Positions 1 through 12,900 of a DNA stretch of 64,000 nt are shown here, in pieces. The notes below the pieces were generated by a model, which ran no database searches, was not told the DNA's origin, and saw nothing but the letters and a program-made list of their open reading frames with translations. Both the position numbers and the translations under genes were made by a program. How positions within the stretch are numbered: the stretch's first letter is position 1; every line of letters starts with the position of its first letter. Origin of the DNA: Helicoverpa zea (lineage: Eukaryota > Arthropoda > Insecta > Lepidoptera > Noctuidae); the NCBI RefSeq assembly GCF_022581195.2, contig NC_061474.1, positions 9,362,001 to 9,426,000 on the forward strand. The letters run 5' to 3'.

Positions 1-719
1 CAAGATATCATAATGTTGTCAAGAAATCCTTCTAATTGTATGTATGTATGGATGTTTGGATATTTGTTCAACTTTCACGCAAAAACGACTACATGGATTT
101 TGGTGGAACTAGAAAGTAATATAGCTTATTTCTCACAATAACATACAAGCTACTTTTTACCCAACTGCAGAAAGGGGTTTTCGCGGGACGCAGGTGAAAC
201 CGATCGCAGAAGTTAGTATTTTCTAAATAATTTTTGCCCCATAAAACGTGTTTCTTGTATGTCAATAAAATGTGTAGAAACAAGGAATTGTTCAAAACAT
301 TATTATCTTGCTTTGCATTTCTCCTATCTTGTAGATTTGCATACATAAACAGAACTGGGATTCACAATGTAAATATTATGTGATGTATGCGGGCCATACA
401 AATAATTGTTCCCTCTGGAACTTGGTAACTACAACAATTGTCATACCAGACTTCCTAGCTTCAACACTAAGTTAGCTATCTAAATCACTATTATTTCAAT
501 CTTAATATTAATTTCTTATGCATCTTCTTTTATACGTTCATCTTCTATTAAATTGTTTAAATAAACTGTTCTAATTTTTGTGTCATAATTTTATCTTTCA
601 ACAGTTTTGTCAACATTTTCATCACCACAATCAAATTCAATGAATACCTCATCAAAATCTAATAGGCTTGTACTATTTACTGCAAAATTATTATCCAAAA
701 TATTATCAAAAGTCATTAC
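1..719. other. Sequence downstream of gene A exon 3
   Basis: It contains a Helitron-like or related repeat fragment near 30-130 (GTATGTATGGATGTTTG, then TTTCACGCAAAAACGACT), also seen near 14640 and 42190. The rest is AT-rich. On the minus strand there is an acceptor-like TTTTGCAG near 672 followed by a short acidic open frame (about 673-590). This could be a terminal exon or 3' UTR of gene A, but I cannot decide. No other gene is seen. Confidence 0.5.
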
Positions 720-916
720 TCACCCACTTCCATAAGTTTCATACAATTTCTTGACAGCCATGCCCACGGTAACCAACAGTGCCAATTTGCTGGCAAAGAA
801 TGCCTTTAGTGTCAATGCAGTGACTAGTGCCATGGCAAACATTGCCATCCCCGCTGACTTCATCCCGAATAGCATAGGGATTATCATCTGTATCACTTTC
901 TTCTTCTGTCTTCGGC
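720..916 (-). CDS. Gene A exon 3 (DUF1676 hydrophobic segment)
   Basis: The acceptor is AAATTCCAG, with the exon starting at 916. It encodes RRQKKKVIQMIIPMLFGMKS, then a Met/Ala/Leu-rich membrane-like stretch and VGMAVKKLYETYGSG. The pattern of a basic cluster, hydrophobic segment, LTLKAFFASKLALL and VKKL is typical of Osiris proteins. The frame ends at TGA 722-720. The same bases form a strong donor (GG|GTGAGT, intron start 723), so exon 3 may end at 724 and splice onward. One acceptor-like TTTTGCAG lies near 672, but joining there in phase 2 reaches a stop after two codons. Confidence 0.8.
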
Positions 917-3900
917 CTGGAATTTTGAGAAGGAAAACATTAAGTATTAATTTTGGTAAGTCTTGTTTCATTTTTAAAGAATTTTACATTGGTTACAGTA
1001 TCTACCACTGTAAGAGTTCAGTTAATGTTGGATTTATATAGCCTATCTCTACGTAGATTTGCGATTACAGATCTTTTGACAATAGCTCCATAATACATTA
1101 TGTCTTTCATAAGTTAATCACTTATCTCAAAACCACGAATAGAAAGATTATTATAGACAGCTGCCGCTCAACAAAAGAAATTCTCATTTATTATTTCTAT
1201 CAGGGTAATTATTCCCACTAACCATTCCGGTATAATTTTGACCAAACACAAAAATGCTACTATAACAATTTTCCCAACATTTTTAAGCCAAAAACTCAAG
1301 CCCGGCTTAATACTGCAAAAAAATCTATTACACTACACCACACATTCTAATTTGAACCTAATGCTAGAACATATAAGGCATACATTCCAACAGTAGAATT
1401 ATCTCTATCGTTGATGTCGTTAGTGCTGGTCGGATTGCGATCAGTGTCAAATCGATTCACGTCCGGCTACAAAGAAAGTTGAATCCGTATCGATTCGGAG
1501 AATAATCGAGTGATTTTCTAATATCTGGAGTAATAAGTGATGAAAATTCACGGAGGAAGGAAAGATAACGGAGAAGCTATGAGGAAGGTAGGTTAGGTGC
1601 CTTCTTGTAGGTCAAGCAATTTAAGGTGATCAGTTACTAGAACTAACGAGGCGTTCGGGTTCCTTGTCAAATCAAAACCAATATATCAAAGTCTTGATTG
1701 GTCTTGATTGATTGGTAATTTTATTTGAAAATAATAAGTGAGTTCCATAGAAGACGAGTAAGGGCGGAGCTAGTAACGTTCTTCGTCCCCCGTACACACG
1801 CACCATACTCTTAGGACATTTTGCGTTATGACATCTCCGCTAGTCATTTTATTCTCCATGGTATAATCGTATGTTCTGGTCATGAAAAGCACATTCAACT
1901 GTTTCTGGAAGTAATTATAATAAGGGTTCTTACTGAGAATATCGATCGATACCCAATATCAGGTAGATACGAACAATATACTCCTTACATAATATATTGC
2001 AAGGTAAGATGGCTTCTTACCTTAGAGGTCTTGTTACAAACACAGTTCATGTTATCGTGGGTATTAATAGATATCAGTACTAAACACTGCATGGATAGGC
2101 ATTATTATGTATCCAGAAATAGTATCTTCTGTGTAGGAGTATAGCTATGAATGTAGTTTCAGTTAGAAACTGAAAAGCGGTGTGTGGGTATTGCCGTTCT
2201 TGGGCCGGGAATCGAATCCAAAGACAGTTTCACCACTATGGTGACTCCAGTCACCAACTAACTGATAAAGACAGAAAATGGAGAGTCATTTGCCTAGCCT
2301 TTTCCCAACTATGGTCTGTCTATCTTCAACTATGGCTTCCAGTATGCCAGATGTACTAGAATGTGTGAGTACCAGATGCGGTGGAGTACCAGAGTTTTTA
2401 AAAATATTAATATCAGATAGAAAAAGAAGAATAACCCCATAATAAAATCGGCAAATATAATTTACGACACGTTTACACTAGATTGCCAATGAATCGACAC
2501 GCAATAAAATATTCGGTTTGTGGCGAAAACTTCTATATTTCATTGTTTTACTACTGATCATCGTAAACGTATAAAAGCGTCGTAAATACTCGATTGTTTT
2601 CGATTATTTGTCAAAGGTTTTATTTATAACGGATAGGTAGGCTAGGGGAAGTGATAAATAATATTAATCTAATCTCATATAATAAGTTTGTTTTATGTTT
2701 AAAGACTATTGAACCGATTTCTCAAATTCTTTCAATATTTCGAAGCTACAATATTCCCGAGTAATACCTATAGTATATCATCATCATCATCATCATCATT
2801 AGCCTATCGCAGTCCACTGCTGGACATAGGCCTCTCCAAGTGCACGCCACTGAGATCTATAGTATATACAGGGTACATTTTATCTATGTACGGGAAGAAG
2901 TACTTCCGGAGCACAGGTGTCAACGCGGGAAAACAGCTAGTAAGTAACTAAACTACTATTTATATAATAAACTGTAGTTTAATGGAAATATAAAGGTATT
3001 ACATCAAATGCATCTAAAGGACTTGAAATCTATCAAAAAATCGATTTGAAACTTGGCGTAACATTTCTAGGAACATGAATTTGACAGCCAGAAACGAAAT
3101 GGTACATGTTAATATTTCTGCCACTCACAGTATTTGGCTAAGAGCATTTGAACAACTGGAAACGCCATCAGCACTATTCTCTATCCAAAAAAAGTCTGTC
3201 AATTTAAGCGCGAAGTGTGTTAGCAGTCTTAGAGTTGTAAGGGGACATATTTTTGTATCTTTTGTTTGTACCCTGAAGCGTCCGAAACTACTGAACCGAT
3301 AAAAAAATAATCTCTATTAGAAAGCTACGCTATTCCCAAGTATATATTTTATGCCCGCAAGGAAAGAAACTCTCGCGTGTTGCGGAAACCGCGGGAAAAC
3401 AGCTATGAGTATGATTACCATACCCTTGTACCTTAGAGGAGAAGGCATTTGAAGGCGTCTCGCGTTGGTTCAATTCTCTAAGCTATTTATAAAATAAATT
3501 CTGTTCTTCGAGATTTATGTTTCTACAATCAAAATATAAAGGAATAGTCGTACCGAATAAAACATTATTTATGACGTAGTAAATTCTAGAATCTTGAACA
3601 AAAACAAAGTCAGATTTGAGAGCTGAAACTGACGTGAGAAGTAATGGCCAATAAATAAAAGATATTCGATGTTATTGTTTTATAACTTTGTTTTTGCAAA
3701 TATTTGTGGAGGTATAATTTTCTAGGTTAGCAGCTATTTGGGAGCCGGGTGACATGACCAATATATTAAAGTCACAAGGCTAAAACCGGTTTATTTTAAG
3801 ATGGATTCCTAATGGTGTGAAATGAACGAACAAAAAATCTACATAACAATAAAGGTTTTCAGGATTTAAACATTCATAACAACTCATTACCAATTGCTTT

Positions 3901-6900
3901 TTCCTGCCTTGTTCCCAATATTATTTGTCAGTCGTCATACAAACATACACTCCCTTCCTTTTCATATCTCTAAGACTAAGTCCATTCATCTTTTTTTCAG
4001 TCTTCTTCTCCCTCTCCATTCATCCACATTCACATGCATGTATTTCATCCGTTCTCGTAACTGGCCCATACCATGACAAATGCTAATAGAAGTATATTTC
4101 ATCGAGCCTTTTTTCCCAACTATTTTGGGGTCGGCTTCCAGTCTAACCAGATTCAGCTGAGTACCAGTGCATTAGAAGGAGCGACTGCCTATCTGACCTC
4201 CTCAATCCAGTTACCCGGGTAACCCGATACCCCTTGGTTAGACTGGCGTCAGACTTACTAGCTTCTGACTACCCGCAACAACTGCTAAGATTGAAGGGAA
4301 GTATATTTACCACAAAAAAATACAGCATGAAAAAAACTAAAAAGAGAGTAAAACCTACAGCTATAAATTAAAAGCAGCTAGATTATAAATCATGGTCATG
4401 TTTTGGTTAATTTGTAAAATCCTCACTGAAAATATGAGCTTCTAGCCACGAGTTATTTATGCTTTTCCGTGGTGAAACGTTGTGTCGAGTTTTTCTTTTG
4501 CTTTTTTAAGCTGGATGTAAAACTCGAATTTAAGTGTAGCGTGTGTATGTATGTGTTTCTGTTTCCGGTACGGAATTGTAACTTGTAAAAGATGAACTAA
4601 TTTCCGTAAAACTTAAAGAGTATCATTTTGGGTTTTTGCTATATATATTTAATTTTAACATAGTAATTTATTGATAGGAGCTGTGAAGGTTATAACTTAA
4701 AAGGGGTATTGAAATTCAAACAGTTTGTGTTTTTTAGGTTTTATGTAGTTAGTGGTGTAGTGTTTCCATGAGTAAGTATTAGCAATTTAACAATGGCTGT
4801 ATTAGCTGATGTTAAGTTGTTGTCCCCTATTACTGGACTAGAAGTGTTTATTACAATTCTATGTCAAGTATTACTGTAACTCGGCTGAATCCGAGAATAT
4901 AGACTGGAAGCCGACCCCAACATGGTTTGTATTGATGATATTATGCATGAAAATATACCTACTAGGTATAATCAAGCAGTGACATCTTAATGTTAATATG
5001 AAGCAACACCACGTCTGTATCAATAAGGTTTCTTACTCCATAAGATACATAAATTATGCTTATCACCTCAGAATATTACCTTATTTATACCTAACACTTC
5101 ATTATAATTATTACCAATTCAAATACTGTATCACATTTCCTGTAATATAATATCTTCACCATATTCCTTCACTAATGCAACTTAATATACATAACATAAA
5201 CTTAATAAGGTGTTAATTACAAACACTGACAAACTAATCAGCCCATTAATTAACAATGTTCCTATATTGTCGCGTGACAAGAAGAACGGACAAAGCAAAT
5301 ATCCGACTTTCTTTTCTCGATCACAAATTACTTATATGCTAATTTCAACGTCCAACATGCAACCTTCTTGCTTCGACAACCGCATAAACGGACGTATGAA
5401 TATGTAAGTACGAATTTGCTAATTATGAATGGAAATCCGACAAAAAATCGAGGAAAGTCGCCACCAGTGAATCGGAACGCTCATTCGCAGATAAATATTG
5501 AAATCTCATGACATACCTAAATATACTTCAAATCGTTTGAGAGAAAAGTAAAATGTTCTCCAATTAAAATTACTGCACGCCTCTTTCACACGCCATATTA
5601 GAAACTTCTCCAATGAAAACTTGGCTGTATAAAGATTCTTTGGCTCGATTCTTTTTTCAAACATTCCCTCGTTGATTGCTCATTAAATGACAGTTGTGTG
5701 TCATTCCTTTTTTAAATTGGCCGTTATTTTTGACATTGATGAGTTATAAATGACGTTTCGGGTAAATTGGATTATTGGAGTGATATTATACCGCTTTGAT
5801 TGGTTAATTATTGTAATTTTATCGATAATGAAATTGACTGGGGATTCCATTTCGTTACCTAATGGATCACTTTCATTGGACTTCAGGAAATGGTATTTAA
5901 TGTAGACGTTTCGTAGTAGTTAATTAAATTAGGAAAGCTCAAAGGTCCTTTGTGTAGAAATTGGAAGTGGTAGTGTCATGTATTTTGCTCCAGTTGTCAA
6001 TCTGAAAACAGGAAGCTGTCTTGTCTCCTATATTACATTTTCCAGGAATTCTTGGGACAATACATGTGTGTTTCATTGGCCACAAGACACATGTGCACTA
6101 AGGTTCCTTTATCTGGTGTAGAACATATTCTAAACCTTACTCATTTGAATGTTATTTTGTTACCTAATGATTGTATCTTAATCGTAACGAGCACGAAGAG
6201 AAGAAAGATGACGGAGATGATTAAAAGAAGCTAGTTCAGGCGCCTTCTTGTAGATCAAATAACGCATGGTAGGCGTGCTCGGTTACTAGAACTCACGAGA
6301 GTTCCTTCACAGATCCTTTCTTAGGATATTTTGTGTTATGACACCTCCACTAGTCATTTTGTTCTCCATAATAATGAGGGAGCCATTATATGTAGCATGA
6401 GGATGATAGTAATCAAAGCTCGTATTAACATTAAGTTGCCCACCCGGCGGGAGTGTGGTGCGCAAAGATTACATAGAGTATGTGGTGGGGTGTAACATAC
6501 CCCACGGAACAAAACGTCTTTTAACTAAGTATTTCTCCAAAATTGTACAAAATTATTACTAAGTATTATGAATGGGAACCCCTATAACAAAAAAATAACC
6601 AAATAAATACATATTTTTTAAACTTTTGTTACTTACTTAGCAGTTGAACAATTTGAGAACTTTTTGGTGACAAAAAATTATTTGCTCTATTAAAATATTC
6701 ATAAAATCAACCATAATGATTAAAACAAAATAAAAACTTCTAAATTAACAAAAAATTAGATCTTCTTTCAATTAAAAATTTAAAAAACTTATGGAATCAA
6801 ATGGAATATCTTAGTAAGAGGCCTCGCCGCCAGCACAATTTTTGCAAGAAAATATTGCATGTGATTTTTTGCAGTTTGCACAGACATGTTTTGTGTTCCG

Positions 6901-9900
6901 ATCTTTTTTCCGAGGACAATCCGCACATCCTCGTCATCCGATTCCCACTCGCTGCTAATCGCTTCAAAGTCATCACACACTGCTTGCGTCTATGATTCAA
7001 GCTCATGCTCAATGCAATGATCAAATTCTTCGGTAGAACTTGATTCATCTGAAGATTCGGCTAAAACTTCATCAATAATGCTTCTTATACGTCTTTCAAC
7101 TGCCTCCAGTGCCATTTTTATTCAAAAAGTATAAAAAATATAAGTATACATGTAAAAATACATACATATAAAAAATACGAAAACAATACGCGAACTATGT
7201 GGCGGGGTGTGACCTACCCCACGGACGTTTACGCACTTGCACTTCAATCACCAGCCGGCGTAACACCGAGATCATGCCACTATCCTCTACTGCAACCTCT
7301 TACCTCCAGCTACACGAAGCCCCGAAATCTAGTTGTTACCAGTTAAAAAAATATACCTAGGTAAATCAATGCTGGGGTATGCTACACCCCACCACACTCC
7401 CGCCGGGTTAACTACATAATATCTGTAATGGAGTAGCATAAAATTTTAAATTCATAGTCTATTAAGTTACAGAGAAAATAAAAATGTACGATCAAATGGT
7501 CCAAACTAATAAAGAATTTAGTATTGAGTAAACGGTTATTTATCTCCCGACAAGTCCATAAAATATACCTATCTTTATTTCCTTATCTTTTGACATAAAA
7601 ATGTTATGATTGACATCTTTTACTGTTCGACTGTTTATTTTGTTTGTGAAGATATTGTCATATGATTTTTGTAGTATAACGTATAATGTTCTTTATTTAT
7701 AATTCAAAAAATAAAACCTGGTTCAAAGTAGAAATATGAAGGATTCCTGGAAAATGATGCCTTATATATGTTTTTTTGACCGGCAATTTGAAATAAAAAT
7801 AAACAATGGAAAAAATTAAGCGTCTTTTAGCTTTACGGATTAATTAATAGAAGTGATCTCAGGAATTGCTTAACTCCTACATCCAATTTTAAAATTATTT
7901 TAGAGTCAGACCGTCCATTTTTCCACGAAGGCAAAGCTGTTTATTAGAAAATGCGAAGTTGTTGCCCCGGGTGAAATCATGCGTAGGAGGTAATAGATCA
8001 TCGTCTCTCGAGCCTTTTCCCAACTACGCTTAGGTCGTTTTACAGTCTAACCGGATTCAGCTGAGCACCAGTCTTTTACAAGGAGGGACTCAGCGCGCCA
8101 CTGCATCCCGCGAGACGTATGGGACACTTTGGGGTCAAGGAATTATAATTCCTAGTTAGTTGAAATAAGGTTGAAACTTGTGCATCATTTCATTATAGGG
8201 CGCAAAACTGATGAATGCCAGAGTTGCTGGGCTTTCAGCTGGATGCTACGGCATGCCATTGCACGCCGCGGGATACCACTGCACAATTACAACCTGCCGT
8301 GCCATGCCGTGCCACGCCGTCAGTGAGCGCCGGCCCTTACTCCTCAACCCAGTTACCTGGGCAACCCAAACACCCTTGCTAAGACTGGTTGTCAAACTTA
8401 CTGGCATTTGACTACCCATAACGACTGCCAAGGATGTTCAATGACAGCCGGGACCTACAGATTAACGTGCCCTCCGAAAAACAGTCATTGATGTCTGAGA
8501 TAGACGGGTTTGGGAGGTAATAGATAGTTTAATTAAAAAAAAAATTGTACTTACGTAGACCCAATCTATTGGCTTTCTTATCATCTTCTTTTTCATCTTC
8601 GTTTTTGCTGCTTGATTTTTTCGCGTTTGGATCCGAAACATCTGGAAAACACAGATTATTTTGATTAGAACATTAAGCTTCTAAACAACGAGAAGCAAAG
8701 ATGAGCTATTTAATTTCATACAACGTTTGATGACAAAGTAGATACTAGTAATTTAGAACGTTAAAATATTACATTATAACAACAAGATTATAGCGGATCT
8801 TAAATATACCCTGTCTAATTGTTTTGATAAAAAATATTCTAGTAAGGATGCAAGGAACCTAATTATAATAAAAAAAGTACACGATACGAATAGTTTTATA
8901 GAAAACAACAAAATAAGTTGCTTTGACAATAACCACACAAAAACCTATCACAATAATCAAGGAAACAACTTCCAAAAACCAACACAACGAAATAAAACCA
9001 AACCAAACGACATTTTTAATCACAATAGGACACTCCTTATCACCAAGGGATTTCCAGACGTTTTGACAAATTGTTCAAAACACCAGACACGACAAAAATA
9101 TCACGACATACCATGGAGAACAAAATGACTAGCGGAGTTGCCATAGCGGAAAATCTACTAAGAAAGTAGTGCGCCAAAATGCGGGTGTTCGGGGGACGAG
9201 GAACGTTACTTCTTTCGCACTTTTACATCTTCTTTGGACCAGATCATTTTTAGGGTTCCGTACCCATAGGGTAAAACGGGACCCTATTGTTTTCTCTGTC
9301 CGTCCGTCCGTCCGTCTGTCACCAGGATGTATCTCATGAACCGTGATAGATAGTAAGCTGAAATTCCACAGATGATGTATTTCTGTTGCCGCTATAACAA
9401 CAAATACTGAAAACTGGAATAAAATAAATATTTTGGGGGCCCCCATACAACAAACGTGATTATTTTGCTTATTTTCTAAATAATGGTACAGATCCCTTCG
9501 TGCGCGATTCCGACTTCGCCGGTTTTTTGTAATACCTTCAATCGTTAATAGATTTAAAAAAGAACCCGAACGTCTAATTAGTTCACTCGTAACTGATCAT
9601 TTTAGTCCTGCCCACCGTACAAATTTGAGTTAGAAGAAGACGCTTGACCTACCTGCATTATGGAATCTCCGCTAGTTCCTTACTCCGTGCGACATACAAA
9701 GAAACGCTTGTTTAGTGAAATGTCAAAATGATAAATAATGTTATACGTACGGAAAGGAAATGTTACTGTATGTTTGTACGGGAACTGTGAATTGTATGTC
9801 TCTGCTAAATGAGTTAAGTCTTTCTATTGATAAAGCTTTAGATGTAAAAATAAGTTGGAAGTCCGAAATAACAATGAATGAATATGTGATGGAAAGTTAC

Positions 9901-12900
9901 GCTGATCACATTATGCTATTATATTCACCATTGTTTCATTTATAAGTCGTTAAATATTACACTGGAGATGGTATTCACTATACAACTTTTACACAAAAGC
10001 TTTTACGATTTGACAAATCGCCGATTTTATCAAAGGGCGGCAACTACGCGGCCGGTTATGATTTGGTTGTCGATAGTTAATATAAATTAGCAATTCACCC
10101 TTACACACGACATCTATAATATAAAAATGAATCGCAAAATGTGTTGGTAAGCGCATAACTCAACAACTCCTGGACCAATTTGGCTAATTCTTTTTTTGTT
10201 GTGTTTGTTATTGTTAGGAGAAGGTTCTTATGAAAAAAAAATAGGGTAAAGTAGAGAAGTCAGTTGACGGGAGCGAAGCCGCGGGCAAAAGCTAGTATTC
10301 AATATAAGTAATCAATATATTATTATATAAATATATATAACACATTTAATATTTTATATACTTAGTTCAGCTTATACGCCGATTGACGTTACATGTTAGT
10401 CGCTTCTGTTTTTGTCCTATTGGCTATGTGCAAAGCGAGTAGTGGCGGACAGATAACGACCGCAGCGCGTAACACGGCAGAAATTGGAAACAAATGCGGA
10501 TGTTTCAGACCCGGTTTTTATTATTGTATTCATATTACAGTAAAACTCTTGAATAAATTGCACTTAAATAATGTCAACAATACTATTTTAATCTTAGGTT
10601 TTATTTATATTTGCAAAGAAAATTATAATGTTTACATTGTTATTATTTGACAGCTTCCGCAAATGTTGTAAATGCTACGCGTCGCCACCGTCGCGCACAT
10701 AGCCTATATGCGTCATGAACGCGGAAAAACGTTTTGATTTGATTTGATTATCAATTCAGGGTGCACAGATGCATTTAATTTCTTGACTACTTTTTCTAAA
10801 ACAGTGTAAACACGAAAGCTTTGTTAACGGAAGCGAAAACGGAAGCTCCGTTCCCCAAACGGCCCAAAACTTAAACTACCCATAAAACGAATATGCCATC
10901 TTCTAATCCCTCGGGTCTCCGAGACAATCGTATTATGACAGCTTGGAGAGACCTTCCGGGTATTAACTGACTTAACTCACTTGGCTACACGTTGGTACCA
11001 AGATTGGAGCCACTGTTCGACCAAACGTGTCAATAGAAGTGACTTTCAGAGTGTGCGAACATCATCATCCTCCTGCTCTTATCCCAATATTATTTGGGGT
11101 CGGCGCAGCAAGTTCTCTCCTTATACTCTTCTAACTACAAAGGTTTAGTGGGCCGATAGTTGATTTTTGCTCATAAACCAGTATGAAGATGAATGGAACT
11201 ACACACGTAACAACGATTAGGTATTTGTTCGGTATCAGCCCGACTAAAAACATTGAATAAATTATTAAAAAAAAAAAATCCTACAAAGGGCCGACTAGAA
11301 ATAATCTGCAGTGTACGCGCGCTCTAACAGTTGCCAACGCAACGTTGGGAGTTCGTAGTGGTGAGAATATTATGAAAATAATCTTCTAACAAACAGCCCT
11401 TTTTCGCGGATTTTCTGCACGGTTTTTCCGCATGGCAACGCTATTTTCGTACGGCTGGTATCGCGCGTATTCGATCGAAAACAAACAATTGACAACTACC
11501 GGTAAATACACGTGAAATCGCGCGAAAGGTTCTAGAAGGTTGGAAATCCGAGCGTATATGCGATAAAACCGACTAGTATGAGAGCTCTGTTACATTTGTA
11601 ATTTTCCACATAATAGTACAAATTGTTGCCTAAATCTTATAAATATAAAAGAAAGTCGTGTTAGTTACACATTTTACAACTCAAGCATGGCTGAACCGTT
11701 TAAGCTGAAAATTGGAGGAGAGATAGCTTAGAACCGTGAGAAGGACATAGTTCTTGTCACCATATGGCTGCAGCAAGCAGTTATCTCGGGATGAGGGTTA
11801 TATACTAACTAACTAATACACTGAATAAATACCATTACTACGTTTAAAAGAAATCCATTACCATTTGCAATTTTCCTATAACTGGTAGTGCTGGGACAAA
11901 CATTGGAACCATCTTTTGAAGCTGGTTTAAAGCTCAGTTCAAAGGGACTACGGACAATGTCATTATAATTTGCTTGATAGTCTTAAGCTGGCTCTGATGG
12001 TCAAAGGCAGATACCCGACGTAAATGCGAAGGAAGCTTTACTTCTGATACCAACTATTAATTGTTACTATGGAATAATAGATGGTTTTGTAAGTTTATTT
12101 TAGTATTACTCTAGTGTCTAATCTTTTTGGTAGGTTCAGTTGAAAACCAGCAACAGGCATTAGTTGTCTGGCATAATGCTGAACTGGATCTATTTTCACA
12201 CATATTCTTTTGTTTTTGTATTACATACTTTGTTTTCCCGTGATTTCAATAGTTCGTTTATGGGAACTACTTACCCAGCATAAAGTATGTTACTCGGGAA
12301 AAGTGGAGCTTTCCGACAGTAAAAGATTTTTTTAAATAAATAATGTCGGGACACCTTTTTCACACACGGTCGGTTAGCCCCATGGTAAGTTATTTATTAA
12401 CTTGTGTTATGGGTGCTAACACAACTGATAAACTACATATAGCTACATATTTATAAATACATATCATAACACCCAGACCACGGCCAACAAGCATGTTCAT
12501 CACACAAATGTCGACCGAACCGGGAATCGAACCCGGGACCTCAGGTTCGGCGGTCCGGCATGATGACCATTGCGCCATCGAGGTCGTCAAAGATCGAGCC
12601 AATTGTTTCTGAGTTTATCCATAACTCACAAAAATAAGTTTTTTCCTGTTTATTATTTTAGTTTCGATCAATGTGGTATCTATTTTCGTCTTTGTATTAT
12701 GTAAGTACACACATGTCACAATCGAAACATGATAAGCCAACAAAAAATCAAACAACAATACATTTTGTCCTTAGAGATTAATTCCCCAACAATAGGACTG
12801 GAATTCCCAACGAATCAGAAGGTCTGACAATACGGGGTGATCCATTGTTAGACGCTTTGAAGTATTTATGGTACACTAAACATGTTGTAGTTGTGACATT

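Larger units (their letters stand above)
917..8554 (-). other. Gene A intron 2, repeat-filled
   Basis: 7.6-kb intron between exons 2 and 3. It holds a copy of the AGCGGAGATG-type interspersed repeat (1566-1860), an RTE end nested in a Helitron-like repeat (2690-2945), another such repeat (3230-3412), SINE-2 fragments (4105-4295, 8010-8485), and the piggyBac relic (6431-7411). Between these, roughly 4300-6230 and 7420-8000 are AT-rich with no recognisable feature. Confidence 0.6.

Noticed and set aside
672..719. Possible terminal exon of gene A beginning at the TTTTGCAG acceptor near 672
   Set aside because: Joining in the phase set by the GTGAGT donor gives a stop within two codons, so it is not supported as coding; kept as an alternative only.
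10393..10650. 85-codon frame with a signal-peptide-like start (MLVASVFVLLAMCKAS)
   Set aside because: No upstream promoter signal, the tail is low-complexity AT-rich sequence, and no family is recognised; kept only as a weak candidate for a short secreted protein.
12390..12602. Frame containing SINE-1 sequence (70 codons)
   Set aside because: It is the translation of a tRNA-derived SINE, as are frames at 33348-33599 and 41344-41589.
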